From Ophiosphaerella korrae (lineage: Eukaryota > Ascomycota > Dothideomycetes > Pleosporales > Phaeosphaeriaceae): a DNA stretch of 64,000 nucleotides. This document shows, one piece after another, positions 9,161-18,900 of the stretch (position 1 is its first letter; each line of letters begins with the position of its first letter). Below the pieces are notes generated by a model. The model had not been told where the DNA came from. It did no database searches and saw only the letters and a list, made by a program, of their open reading frames with translations. Location of the stretch: assembly GCA_028456385.1 (NCBI GenBank), contig JALNQF010000042.1, positions 225,446 through 289,445 on the forward strand. The letters run 5' to 3'. The translations under genes and the position numbers were made by a program.

Positions 9161-10616
9161 ATGCCAAAGGGCCAGGAGGTCCCTCTTGCAAAGCGTGCCC
9201 TTATTGTAGGACACCGACTGCAGTTTGGGCTGAGGTTCCATGAGATTGCCAATAAACTCTCTCTCCAAACTGCAACTGTACAGAATATCTATTCACGTAT
9301 CCTAGAGCGATCAGGGGCTCCAGATCTTGATCAAATGCTCCAGAATCTTCAGGATCTCCCACGAGGTGGCCGCCCACGTATCGTTGAACCTGGGAGTGAA
9401 CAGTCTATCCAGGTACGCCATGATGTACTGTATTGGAACACCTTCCCCCCTGACGAAGCTGCCAGCCATACCCGCCCTGAAGATGGTCACCTGACGTATA
9501 ATACAGTCAGGAAAGTCCTCCAGGATACTCCTCACGTCAACGTGGACCCACAGAATAACAAAAGGATCAAGAGGAATAAGAGGCCGCGCAAAGATCTCCT
9601 AGAAGAGAGCCATATTCAGGGGCGGCTTGCCTATACCCATGAGCTTGAACAACTTGATAGACATTTACTTAAGGAAGTACAAGAGCGGGAGGTGGAAAGG
9701 GGCTAAGGGGTCAATCATAATATAGTAATTATAGGCGTAGATGAATATTCACTTAATTTTGGAGGTGTACCAGGGCAGAGGGTCTCAATGCTTGAAGGAG
9801 AGGACACATGAAGTGGCACAACCTGTTCCCCCTGAACGCTTTTCCCTTATGCAATGGGGCGCTGCCTGCAGCCAGGACTCCCTATATGACCGGCCTACAC
9901 GTATATAGGAGCCAGAGAGCCCTATCCTTACAATAGAGCTGGCTAATAAGCTAAAGGCTAAGCAGGAGCTTCTTACATAGAAGGTGCTTCAACAGAGAGT
10001 AAATGCAGGTGTTCCTAGAACTCCTGAGTACACTCACATGCAGAGGGTTAACGCAGAGATTCGTGAGTGGAATGCAAAGATTCCTAGGGGTGTAAGAGGA
10101 GGCAGGAGGTGCCTCAGGCGTATTGAATAGGAGTTTCCCATCTAGAACTTTGAGAAAGATGCCTAAAAAGGAGGCCTAGACTTTGTCTGGTACGCATCTG
10201 AAGTGCATGAAAAGGAGCTTATCCCATACTATAAGAAGCTCAAGTCAAGCCACCCAGGTAAGGCCATCTACGTCTCTGAAGATGGCGCAACTCCACACCT
10301 GAAAGCTCGAAAATTAATGAAGGTGGAGCTTGAGGAGGCTGGTGTTCAGTTTATTAATTGGCCATCAAAGTCTCCTGACTTACACCCAATTGAAGATATC
10401 CAAAAACACCATAAGTGGCTCCTAGAAGAGCTCCGTTTCAATACAAAGTCAGCCTTCAAAGAGGCCAAAGATCATGCAAAGGCTGAGATGAAGAGAGTAT
10501 GGCAGAGAGATTAGGGGTTTGGACAGGTGGTTGAAGAATTGGGTTCAGTAGCTAACTACATGCGTCTGGCTCTCCTTTGTAGGCTACATGACGGCCAGAA
10601 CAACTTCAAGGCATAG
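9161..10616 (+). pseudogene. Tc1/mariner-type DDE transposase, dead copy
   Basis: About 485 codons from ATG 9161 to TAG 10614. The N-terminus has a helix-turn-helix (residues 15-40, around FHEIANKLSLQTATVQ) and a GGRPR linker typical of Tc1 proteins. The DDE triad is visible: first Asp in VIIGVDEYSLNF (about 9735-9760), second in YVSEDGATPH (about 10270), and Glu in WPSKSPDLHPIED (about 10365-10400). Spacing between the second Asp and the Glu is about 36 residues rather than 34. The frame carries one single-base frameshift near 9795-9805 and in-frame stops at 9704, near 9926, 9978 and 10127, then three more to 10170, and at 10512. All are explicable as former Gln codons. The C-terminal part after 10512 (GFGQVVEEL to HDGQNNFK) still reads in frame. 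It is therefore a degenerate autonomous element without identified terminal repeats. Confidence 0.85.
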
Positions 10617-10656
10617 TACAATAAGAGCTACACCTGTATTCCTACGATCTATGTAG

Positions 10657-10672
10657 TTGATTGATTGATTGA
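10657..10672 (+). repeat. TTGA microsatellite, four units
   Basis: Four exact TTGA units lie between the end of the transposase relic and the right copy of the short dispersed repeat. Confidence 0.7.
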
Positions 10673-10677
10673 TTATA

Positions 10678-10740
10678 TCCTACTCGGTTTCAGCCGCGAT
10701 GTCTGCAGCTATGCCTGGTGGACAGGCGTGGCAGACAGCC
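10678..10740 (+). repeat. Short dispersed repeat, right copy
   Basis: Counterpart of the block at 20-75: same order of TTTCAGCCGCG, CAGCTATGCC and CAGACAGC, same strand, with a few substitutions and a short insertion. Together the copies bracket the gene-bearing part of the arm from 1 to 10.7 kb, which may be coincidence. Confidence 0.5.
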
Positions 10741-10759
10741 GACACGACGCAGAAGAGAA

Positions 10760-11056
10760 CTTCTGCCCCGTCCCACCTCACCCTTGCAAGCAAGAGCCAT
10801 TTATCCCCAGAGGCCTGCCGTTGACCATGAGATCACTATCTACATTCGCCCGCTGGCGCATCTAAACAATGACCCTTATGTGTGAATACAATACTTCAAG
10901 GCTCGTAGAAGCGCTTTGCTCCGTGTGTCGCATCCGCTATACCTACAGTCTCCCCCTAATGCTCAGCTTCGTCTATATGTACTTGCCCTCGAACCCTCAG
11001 GGCCTAGAATATGTTCCATCGTTCTTGCTCCTTCGTGTTTTATTGCCTCCCACTAG
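10760..11056 (+). pseudogene. Possible coding remnant, unknown
   Basis: A 98-codon frame to TAG 11054 has a single internal TGA at 10883 (PYV-stop-IQYF), which could be a former CGA. It has a proline- and arginine-containing composition (EITIYIRPLAHL, SPPNAQLRLYVLALEP) with no motif I recognise. There is no ATG, so a 5' part would be missing. Weakly supported. Confidence 0.2.
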
Positions 11057-11957
11057 GTTCCTATGTGGCCATGGTGTAAGGTGTGACCCTGCCGCCGAGC
11101 GCAGCGGTAGCATCCCTTTGTCGTGACGCAGCTCAACGAGAGCGATGCTCCGCTCGTGCGTGCCGTCGAGCCTACTGAGCATGAGAGCTCTTCCGCGAAC
11201 CTCCTCAGACCTTGTCGGGTGTGTCGAAGGGTCACCACTCCTTTGACACGGGAGCGACAGTGGGCGAGGCTGTCTGTGTAACCGTAGTGTGTTGTGGCAC
11301 CGAACGTAGCATGCCGGGTTGTCTGTGAGTCGGTTTGCGTGAGAGATGATGCCGTTCGGCCCAAGGACTCGTCGATGCGGGACGTTGCAAACATTGTCGG
11401 TTGGTGATGGGCCGGCAAGAAAGCCCATCGATGACTGTGATGTGTGTGTTGTGACCGTTGTGCTAAAGGGGCGTCTGGGCTCCGTCGTCGCGTCTCGTGT
11501 TGCTGTATCGCGGCTAGATGGCTGTTGCTGCGCTCAATGGACATGTCATTTTAAGTAGCGTGCTCGTTGAGTTTGTTCGTCCGTCCCTGCCGTGGCCGTA
11601 GCAGCGACGCTACAGGTACCAATCGACGCGGAGGGACGCGTGACGGCCTGTAGAGCCTGTTACGGCCACTGGCAGATGTGTTCTGATGCTGTTGTGATGG
11701 GTATTCCAAAAATTGAGTTCTCGCTGTTTGTGCTGCTCCCCGGGGTGGGGGATTGTCTTATGGAACGCGCAATCCTAGGTCACGAGTACCGGAGTTCGGT
11801 AGATCGCTTTGGCCGACGTTGCCGATGATGTTGTTCCGTCCGAGCCTCCTCGCCTGCATGTTGTCGCGTCTTTGCCTGACCCTTTTCCTCAATCATCTCC
11901 ACTCTTGCCGTACTCCTGGGCCTACAAAGTCGCAAATGCACCACATGTCTACTGTAG
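11057..11957. other. GC-richer stretch without a supported gene
   Basis: This is the most GC-rich part of the window. Several frames on both strands are open for 80-160 codons (minus 10997-11428 and 11053-11544, plus 11346-11828) because stop codons are rare in such composition; none has a recognisable motif. From about 11820 the sequence begins to match 13310 onward, which is the upstream flank of the two FunK1 copies. Confidence 0.4.
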
Positions 11958-12480
11958 ATGATGACGACGAATCAGTCTCGCTCGGAAATACTTGAGTCCA
12001 ACCTAATAGGCAACCGGTTGGACGGCTTTCGAGCTGCCTGCGCCCTGAATTTTAAAGATGAAGGCAGGCAGGACGTAAAACCCGAAGGTAATTCCTGTTG
12101 GAGCTCCTATACGAACACGATTAATGCTAATAGGGCTTAAAAACACTCTCGTCGATCTCTTGCTCGCCTTGCAAAGTATTCCTGCCTCTCGATATCTTCT
12201 ATCCAAGAAAGGGAGTAAGAATTTGTTATACGATCTCATAAGACTGGTTTTAGCAGTGAACTCTGGTATTATTGACACTGTACGGATTGAACCTCTCGAT
12301 ACAGTTCTCAACAAAAAGCCTGATGAACTCATCTGGGACGCTGTCTACGACGCCATGACCGTATCGGCATCTCCGCCCGGTACTCTATCATCCTTTCTAC
12401 GCGCGCCGTGGTTACACAATGTAAGTAGCTTTGCGAACTTAACTCAACACTGCAAATATGTAGATATACAGAATGAAATG
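11820..12480 (+). repeat. Duplicated block, copy 1 (partner 13310-13990)
   Basis: The two blocks share the FunK1 5' flank, first exon, small intron and start of exon 2, including the matching pairs LIGNRLDGF, DELIWD/DEVIWD and SFANxTxHxKYVD. The offset is about 1.5 kb. Homology ends abruptly after the KYVD codons in copy 1, where unrelated sequence begins. Confidence 0.7.
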
Positions 12481-12483
12481 TAG
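11958..12483 (+). pseudogene. FunK1 N-terminal fragment, 3' truncated
   Basis: Exon 1 (11958-12087) reads RSEILESNLIGNRLDGFRA. An intron with GT-AG ends fits 12088-12133 (46 nt, CTAAT branch-like motif) and splices in phase to exon 2 at 12134. Exon 2 continues LLLALQSIPASRYLL, KPDELIWDAVYDAM, then SSFANLTQHCKYVD, blocks of the FunK1 N-terminal region. No internal stop is seen over this part. After KYVD the sequence leaves the family and stops at 12481, so the whole kinase domain is missing. This short copy is better preserved than the long copy B, which starts 1.5 kb downstream, and was probably produced by segmental duplication. Confidence 0.75.
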
Positions 12484-12559
12484 TGTACGCCTTTTATGTT
12501 TGGAGCCCCTTAGTAGAATGGCAATATGCTGACGCTCTACAGCAATTTCTACAAGTGCT

Positions 12560-13138
12560 TTGCTCCTAAGCTGTCTATTCTTGCAACTCCCGCTAGAAAT
12601 CTGGTGTATGATCTATCGCATCCTTCTTCGTTTAGAGCGACACGTGCGCATGATACTACCTCTACAAGATGAATACTATATTCCCTGTCTGAATAACCTG
12701 TATCCTTCTATCTTAGGTATATGCCGTCTTATATACTAAGAGGCACACTACGTATTGTACGGAGAGAATTTATTCTACGCCCACCGAATCGACGAGGATA
12801 ATGACAACGTAGCTTTAATACGGCGCGCGAAATATTGTATTGGTTTGCACGAGCGCGAGGATGGTGAAGACGAGGCGAGGAAGCTAGCACAATTTTTGAG
12901 TTTCTGGAAGGAGCTAAGGTTTCTTGAGCTGGAATTTGGATTCGATTTACTAGAGGACCTTAGCATCTACGATCTTGCTCGCTAAGCTATTAAAGGTCAT
13001 CGGCGTCTGATACATATTAAGATATTGTCTCCCGTGGCCTTTAGTGAGATGGGCTGGAGACATTCCTGGAGACTGTGGCGTATTGTGAGAGATCAGGCTG
13101 TCCTACTAGAATGGCTTGAGGAAAACATAGTAAAATAA
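12560..13138 (+). pseudogene. F-box-like fungal protein, degenerate
   Basis: One frame of about 190 codons ends at TAA 13136. It opens with LQLPLEIWCMIYRILL, which fits a fungal F-box (LPxEIxxxIYxxLL). Later come SILGICRLIY, YGENLFYAHRID, FWKELRFLELEFGFDLLEDLSIYDL, KGHRRL and RDQAVLLEWLEE, a layout common in ascomycete F-box-like proteins of unknown target. Two in-frame TAA stops, at 12737 (LIY-stop-EAHY) and 12983 (LAR-stop-AIKG), each fit a former CAA. No start ATG is clear. F-box proteins act as substrate adaptors of SCF ubiquitin ligases; for this copy any role is lost. It is wedged between the FunK1 fragment and the second FunK1 copy. Confidence 0.6.
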
Positions 13139-13454
13139 ATCTGATTATTTGTCTCCTCTAATGACTCGTAGTATGCCTGTGTTAAGTGAAATATAGCTAA
13201 GCTACTCCTTTAATCTGACCGATAATTATTAAATGCATAACTAATATTCTTATGGTGAGCTGAATTGCACTGCCCCGATGGTACAAGAAGCGGAGCTAAT
13301 TAAATGCTCTTGGAGTTTGGGGCGATGTTCTTCCGGGTTAGCCTCCTTTGCGGCGCGTTGTCGCGCCTGTACTCCTTATTGTCCTTCGCATGATCTTCTG
13401 ATATACTAGGGATTTACGAATGCTTAAAAACCGCGAACTATGAGTTTGCTAGTG
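13139..13454. other. 5' flank of FunK1 copy B
   Basis: There is no coding sequence. From about 13310 it matches the 5' flank of the first FunK1 fragment (from 11820), the upstream part of the segmental duplication. Confidence 0.45.
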
Positions 13455-14604
13455 ATGGCGAACCTGTTACGATTGGAGATTATTAGATCCTATCTGATTG
13501 GTAACAGGTTGGATGGCTTTCGATCCAGCTATGCTTTGAGATGGAAAGATAAAGTTGAGTTAAATATCGATCGTAAAGGTAAATTCCCTCTGCATGCTTG
13601 CGAGAAATAGCTGTTGATAGTTGTAGACTTGAGGCAAATTCTCCTCGCTTTGTTCCTTACCTTGTAGAGTCTCGATGTCGTCTAAGCGCTACCTTTACAG
13701 CAAGGTAGTGGAGACCTACTTGGTGATCTATTGTCGCTGAATTCAGCTATTTACTCTGGCAATTTTGACACCGCACGTGTGAGGCCTTTGTTGGATGCGG
13801 TTGTTAACAGTGAGCCCGATGAAGTCATCTGGGACAAGGTCTACAACGCCCTCGCTGAATTAACCTCTCTGCCTCGCCCTGCTTTATCTATCTAACAAAC
13901 GCTATGGCTGCGTAGTACGGGTAGCTTCGCGAACTCGACCGAACACCGCAAATATGTAGATGATGTGCTGAAGGAGGAGTTGGGGCATATATACGTTGGA
14001 ATTCCTGGGTTCTTTGAAGCCTTTTTCGGAGAAGTCGCAGGTCTCTGTTTGGCGGTATAGGCCGTATTTGATAAGTGTAAGGAAGGAGATAACCTACTTT
14101 ACTAAGAAGAGAGCGGCTGGCGGGACTGGCTAGATGGAGCGAGAGAAAGGGACGTCTTGAGCTGGTTTGCATTGCTTACAGACTAGCTTCTAGGCTTTGC
14201 TGAAGAGTATTAGCTGGAATCTAAGACTTTACGCTAACTACTAGTATAGCTCTATTAACCTCTATAAGGCTCTATAGCTGATCGTAAGCTAGACATTAGC
14301 TTTGTAGACGATTTAAACGCTAGTATAGATTTAAAGTGTAGCTGGTTATAGATTCTAGTGCCTAGAGAGCTCAAGAGCAATCCGTTAGCCGACAAAGCGT
14401 CTAAGGCATAGCTTAATCTTAGCTAATACGCGAGGGAGGTTCTTGCTACTTAAGACAGCTACTACTTTGTCCTTGGTTTTACTCTTTGTAGATCTCTTAT
14501 GCGGCTATAGGAATTTGACCAACTTAGCGGTATTACCTTTAAGTAATTTAATATTAATAAGGATGGCCTACAATTTGTGTCTATAGTGGTTAGGTTTCTC
14601 TAGT

Positions 14605-14769
14605 TGTCACGCTGTAGGCCGCAGTAGGCCGTAGCTGCGCAAAGCGCAAGCAAGGGCGAGGGCCCTTAGGCAATATATATACTGTTCTACTCCTGTATTC
14701 AACGTTGTTGAATACTTGGTTACCTTTTTGGGTTTGTTTGGCGCAGTAGAGTAGAGCTGCTACATAATA
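14605..14769. repeat. Solo LTR, 165 bp, CTAGT target duplication
   Basis: It starts TGTCACGCTG and ends ACATAATA, flanked by CTAGT on both sides (14600-14604 and 14770-14774). Removing it with one duplication restores the FunK1 frame exactly (FL-stop-LNKE-stop-LGF). The last dinucleotide is TA, consistent with a RIP-mutated CA. It contains a GC-rich head and an AATATATATA stretch that could be a TATA region. No matching internal sequence or second copy is visible in the window, and its length differs from the 440-500 bp chromovirus LTRs, so it is a separate LTR family. Confidence 0.75.
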
Positions 14770-14948
14770 CTAGTTAAATAAAGAGTAGCTAGGTTTTAAC
14801 TCTACTATTATCGTAGCTAGAGATAAGTAGTATATTAAGATTAAGCAAGACGAGCATAAAGAGCGCCTTGTTGTTAACTAAGTAATAAAACAGGTACCTT
14901 GCGTTACTAGTTAAGCAACAACCTACTAGAGAGTCTATTAAGAAGATA

Positions 14949-15390
14949 TGTAACGGGCCTCCTGTCGTCGACTACAGGTACCTGTCTTTAAGGGTTGGTG
15001 GATTGAGAGGTAATAGCAAAAGCTCGTATTGGGATCTGCAATAACTATGAACAATAGAAGATGTTTCGCAACTGTCTTGTATTGGCGTTCCGTAGTTAGG
15101 GGATTGAATTGCTAATAGCATCCTAATAATGCACATTGCTACTAACTATATACCTAGGCTTCTTAGCTAGCTTTGTGCTTCGTGTTTGCTAAGATCGCGA
15201 ATCGCAAATTTATTACGTGCTTAGCTTCGTGCTTTGTATTTGCTAAGATCGCGAATCGCAAATTTATTACGTGTCTCTATTATAGTTAGCCTCCTAGTCT
15301 AGCTCATTTCCCTATAGGTTATATGCGTCGTTATTATCTATAGTAGGGCTAATTAGTTTAAATTAGTTTCCTCTTGTTACTACTATAACA
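14949..15390 (-). repeat. Element A left LTR (3' LTR), weakly RIPped
   Basis: 442 bp, TGTAACGGGC to ACTATAACA. It contains two copies of a 54-bp tandem unit (15170-15277) with GATCGCGAATCGCAAATTTA cores. Unlike its partner it still holds many CG, CA and TG dinucleotides. Confidence 0.92.
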
Positions 15391-15990
15391 CTATTCCCCT
15401 CTCTAGGTAGGTTCTTGTTCCTCTATCTTAGGCCTAAGGTTATTAGTCTAGTTTCTTTGTTTATTTCTAATTCTTTATTATTCTCTATATCTTTGTATTC
15501 TAATCGTAATAAACTCTTTCTTATTACTTACGTTACTTATAATAGAGTTAAAATATTTCCTTACGCCTATTATACTTAGTTAAAGCTTACTTATCTTATA
15601 TTTTTAAAGGATAGTAAGTACTATAATAAGTATATCTTAGCTAATATTTAATACAAGTATACGCTGTTAGGTATCTCTATTATAGAGTATAAGTATTTAA
15701 TTATTATATAATCTCCTTATACTAAGTTGTATAAGGTAAGCTATTAACTAGGCTTAAGAGATACTATTGTTGTAGCTTATAAAAGCTAAGGCTAAGTATA
15801 AGCTAACTTTATATAAGCTAGTAGATCTTTATTCTTATATTAAGCGTCTTTATTAAATAAAAGCTTATAATAACACTAAATTATCTAAATAGTCTTGTGC
15901 TTTAGAGGCTAAAATAGACCTTAAAGATATAGTTTAGGCTACTCTAGCTCCTATTATATTAGACGTTCCTATTACCTCTTTATTTAGCGC
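15391..15990 (+). pseudogene. Possible antisense ORF remnant in the 3' region of element A
   Basis: Between the pol end and the 3' LTR, the strand opposite to pol carries two adjacent coding-like frames. The first has a segment reading LKDSKYYNKYILANI, where Tyr probably replaces Cys. The second reads KLTLYKLVDLYSYIKRLY, then NTKLSK-stop-SCALEAKID, then FLSLL-stop-GSLEGF. The same words recur at the equivalent place in D, E, F and H. Stops are mostly TAG/TAA at likely Gln or Arg codons. The two segments are not in the same frame, so a frameshift or intron must be assumed. Function unknown; a metal-binding N-terminus plus coiled coil is an inference. Confidence 0.4.
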
Positions 15991-18900
15991 TAGTAGTGCT
16001 AATTTTCTTAGTTTACTATAAGGTAGTCTAGAAGGTTTTAAATTTAGTAGTCCTTTAGTTTCTTAAAGTAATTAAGATTATCTTCTAGTTCTTATATCTT
16101 CTCTTATAGTTATCCTTTTTTATCTATACTTATCTATTCTACTAAGTAGTAGTTTCTTCTATTATAGAACTAGTATTATAAGATTTCTTTAACTTCTTAT
16201 TCTTCTTATTCTCTATACGTATCTACTTTATATACTAGTAGTTCTACGTTTTATAGTACTTACTCTAGTAAGGTTATATAAAATATTAGGTATATCTTTA
16301 TCTTATTTAGTAGCTTTAATTTAAATATAACTAGTGTAACTTCTTTCTTAATTTTATTTAGTTTTATTTTAATATAGTCTAGTTTTAGACTTAGTTATTT
16401 ACTTTTAATATTTTTTTATACTAACTATACTTTTTCTCTCTTTCTAAATTAGAGTCCTTTTTTATATTTCTTATTATAGTACTTTACTATATAATTATAT
16501 AGAAACTCTATATCTTATTTTAGTTAGTTATATATATCTTTAAGTCTATTAGCGAAGTTTTCTCCTCTAGAAGACTAAGATATCTAATTTCTTAGTAGCT
16601 AATATATATTAGGTTTAAATCTATAGTTTATAAAAAAAAGTAATACTCCTATTACTATATTCTTTACGCTGTTGTATACTAACTATACTATAAGTAGTAA
16701 CTATACCTAGTTATTCTAGTTATAGTTAAGATAGCATCTTAAATATTATTCTACTATCTAATTTATTTATTCTAACTATCTATCTATTTATAAGTAATAT
16801 ACTATAGACATTATATATTATATTCCTAATTGCGCTATTATTGTTCCCTATAGTTTTAATATAAATTGTATATCTTTATCTATAATAATTTTATCTAGTA
16901 GTCTATATTAACTAATTATAGTTCTTAAGACTTAGTATATAGTAACCTCTATCTTACTTTTCTCTTTATATAGTCTAAAGTATAAGTACTTTATAAGTTT
17001 ATCTACTATTATTAAAATTCTATTATATTTAGCTCCTAATATTAGGTCCTTAGACTTAGGTAGTTTTATAATAAAGTCTATTGTAATAACTCTCTATAGT
17101 TATTCTAGTACTTCTACTAGTTATAATATTCTATATAGTACGTATCTATTGTATTTATTTCTATAGTATTCTATATAGTCTTATAGTACTTCTATTACTA
17201 ATTATCTTACTTTTAGGATATAATAATCTTGTAGTAGTTTATCTAATATTTTATTAATACCTTAGTAACTATATACTAGTAATTTATAAAATTATTGTAT
17301 AAATTCTCTTTAAATTTTCTTTAGAATATATATTCTTCTATAAGCTTATATAAATTCTTCTTAGATTTCTAGTTTTTCTATCTCTTTAGATACTTCTTTT
17401 ATTATTTTCTAAATCTATTTATCTAGCTTACTACTTTCTCTTTTAAGTATTGTAGCTATTTTAGGTATATTTAGGACTAAATATCTTTCTTTATTCTTAA
17501 CTAGAACTATACTAGTAGCGCTTACTTCTTCTTATAAGTCTAGTCTTCTACTAAAGGCGTCTATAAATTAGTTATCTTTCTCTTTTATATATATAATTTC
17601 TATATTAAATATTAATAGGAATTCCTACTATCTTATATATTATTATAATAGTTCTTTATTTATTATAAATCTTATAAGATTCTTATAGTCTATATAGACC
17701 TTTATCTAATACTTTACTCTTTATAGGTATACTCTCTATTATTTAAATACTTTATAGATTACTAGTATTTCTTTATTATAGATTAAGTAGTTAAGTTCTA
17801 CTATTTTTATTTTCTTAGAGAAGTATTTAACTAAGTATTCTTTTCTAGTCTCTAAGTCTTCTTGTATTAGTGCTATTCTATAGACTAAATTAGATATATC
17901 TATTTTTACTATTGCTAGTAGGTCTAGGTTATATATTCTAATAACTAGGTTTTCTATAAATTTCTTTTTAATTTTATTAAATACTTTTTTATATTCTTTT
18001 ATCTATTTAAATAGTATATCTTTCTTTATAAGTCTTGTTATTAGTTCTATATTTTTAGACTATCTTACTATTAACTTTCTATAAAAGTTAGCTAGCCTAT
18101 AAAACTATTATACCTCCTTTAGGTTTTTTAGTATTAGCTATTTGTTAATTAACCTAATCTTTTCTAGGTTAATCTTAATTTTTCTTAGTTTAATAATAAA
18201 TCTAAAGAAATCTATTTCTTTTATATAGAATTTGCATTTTCTTATTTTAAGAAATAGTTTATTTTCTACTAGTTTTTCTAGTACCTTGTATATATATTAC
18301 ACGTATTCTTCCTCTATTTCTAAGAATATAAAGATATTGTCTAAATATATAAATATAAATACGTTTAAGTACTCTCTTAGTACTATATTAATTCTTTCTT
18401 AGAATACTGCTAGTGCGTTTATTAAGCTAAATAGTATAACTAAGTATTTATATAGTCTATACTACGTTCTAAATACTATTTTCTATTTATTACTTTTCTT
18501 AATTCTAATTTAGTATTAGGTATTTTAGATATCTAGTTTTATAAAGATTTTTACTTTTTATAGCCTATCTTATATTTTATCTATTTATAGTAAGGAGTAT
18601 TAGTTCTTATTTATAATTACGTTAGTTTTTCTAAAATCTATATAATGTCTTTTATTATTTATTCCTTTCTTATCTATAAATATAAGTCTATATACTACTA
18701 AAGATTTAGATTCTTTTATCTATCTTTTTTTTATTATATTTTAGATAAATACTTATTTAATTTTAGATTCTTTTTCTATTTTTCTATAGACTAGGCTCTA
18801 TCTTACGTTTTTATTTTCTTCTAATTCTATCGCTAAGTCTTATAGTTTATATTCTAGAAGGTAATCTTTTAGCTCTATAAGCTATTCTTCCTATTTCTTA

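Noticed and set aside
10997..11544. Two long minus-strand ORFs (143 and 163 codons)
   Set aside because: They overlap each other in different frames in the most GC-rich stretch, where stops are rare. Composition is low-complexity Arg/Ser/His with no family resemblance.
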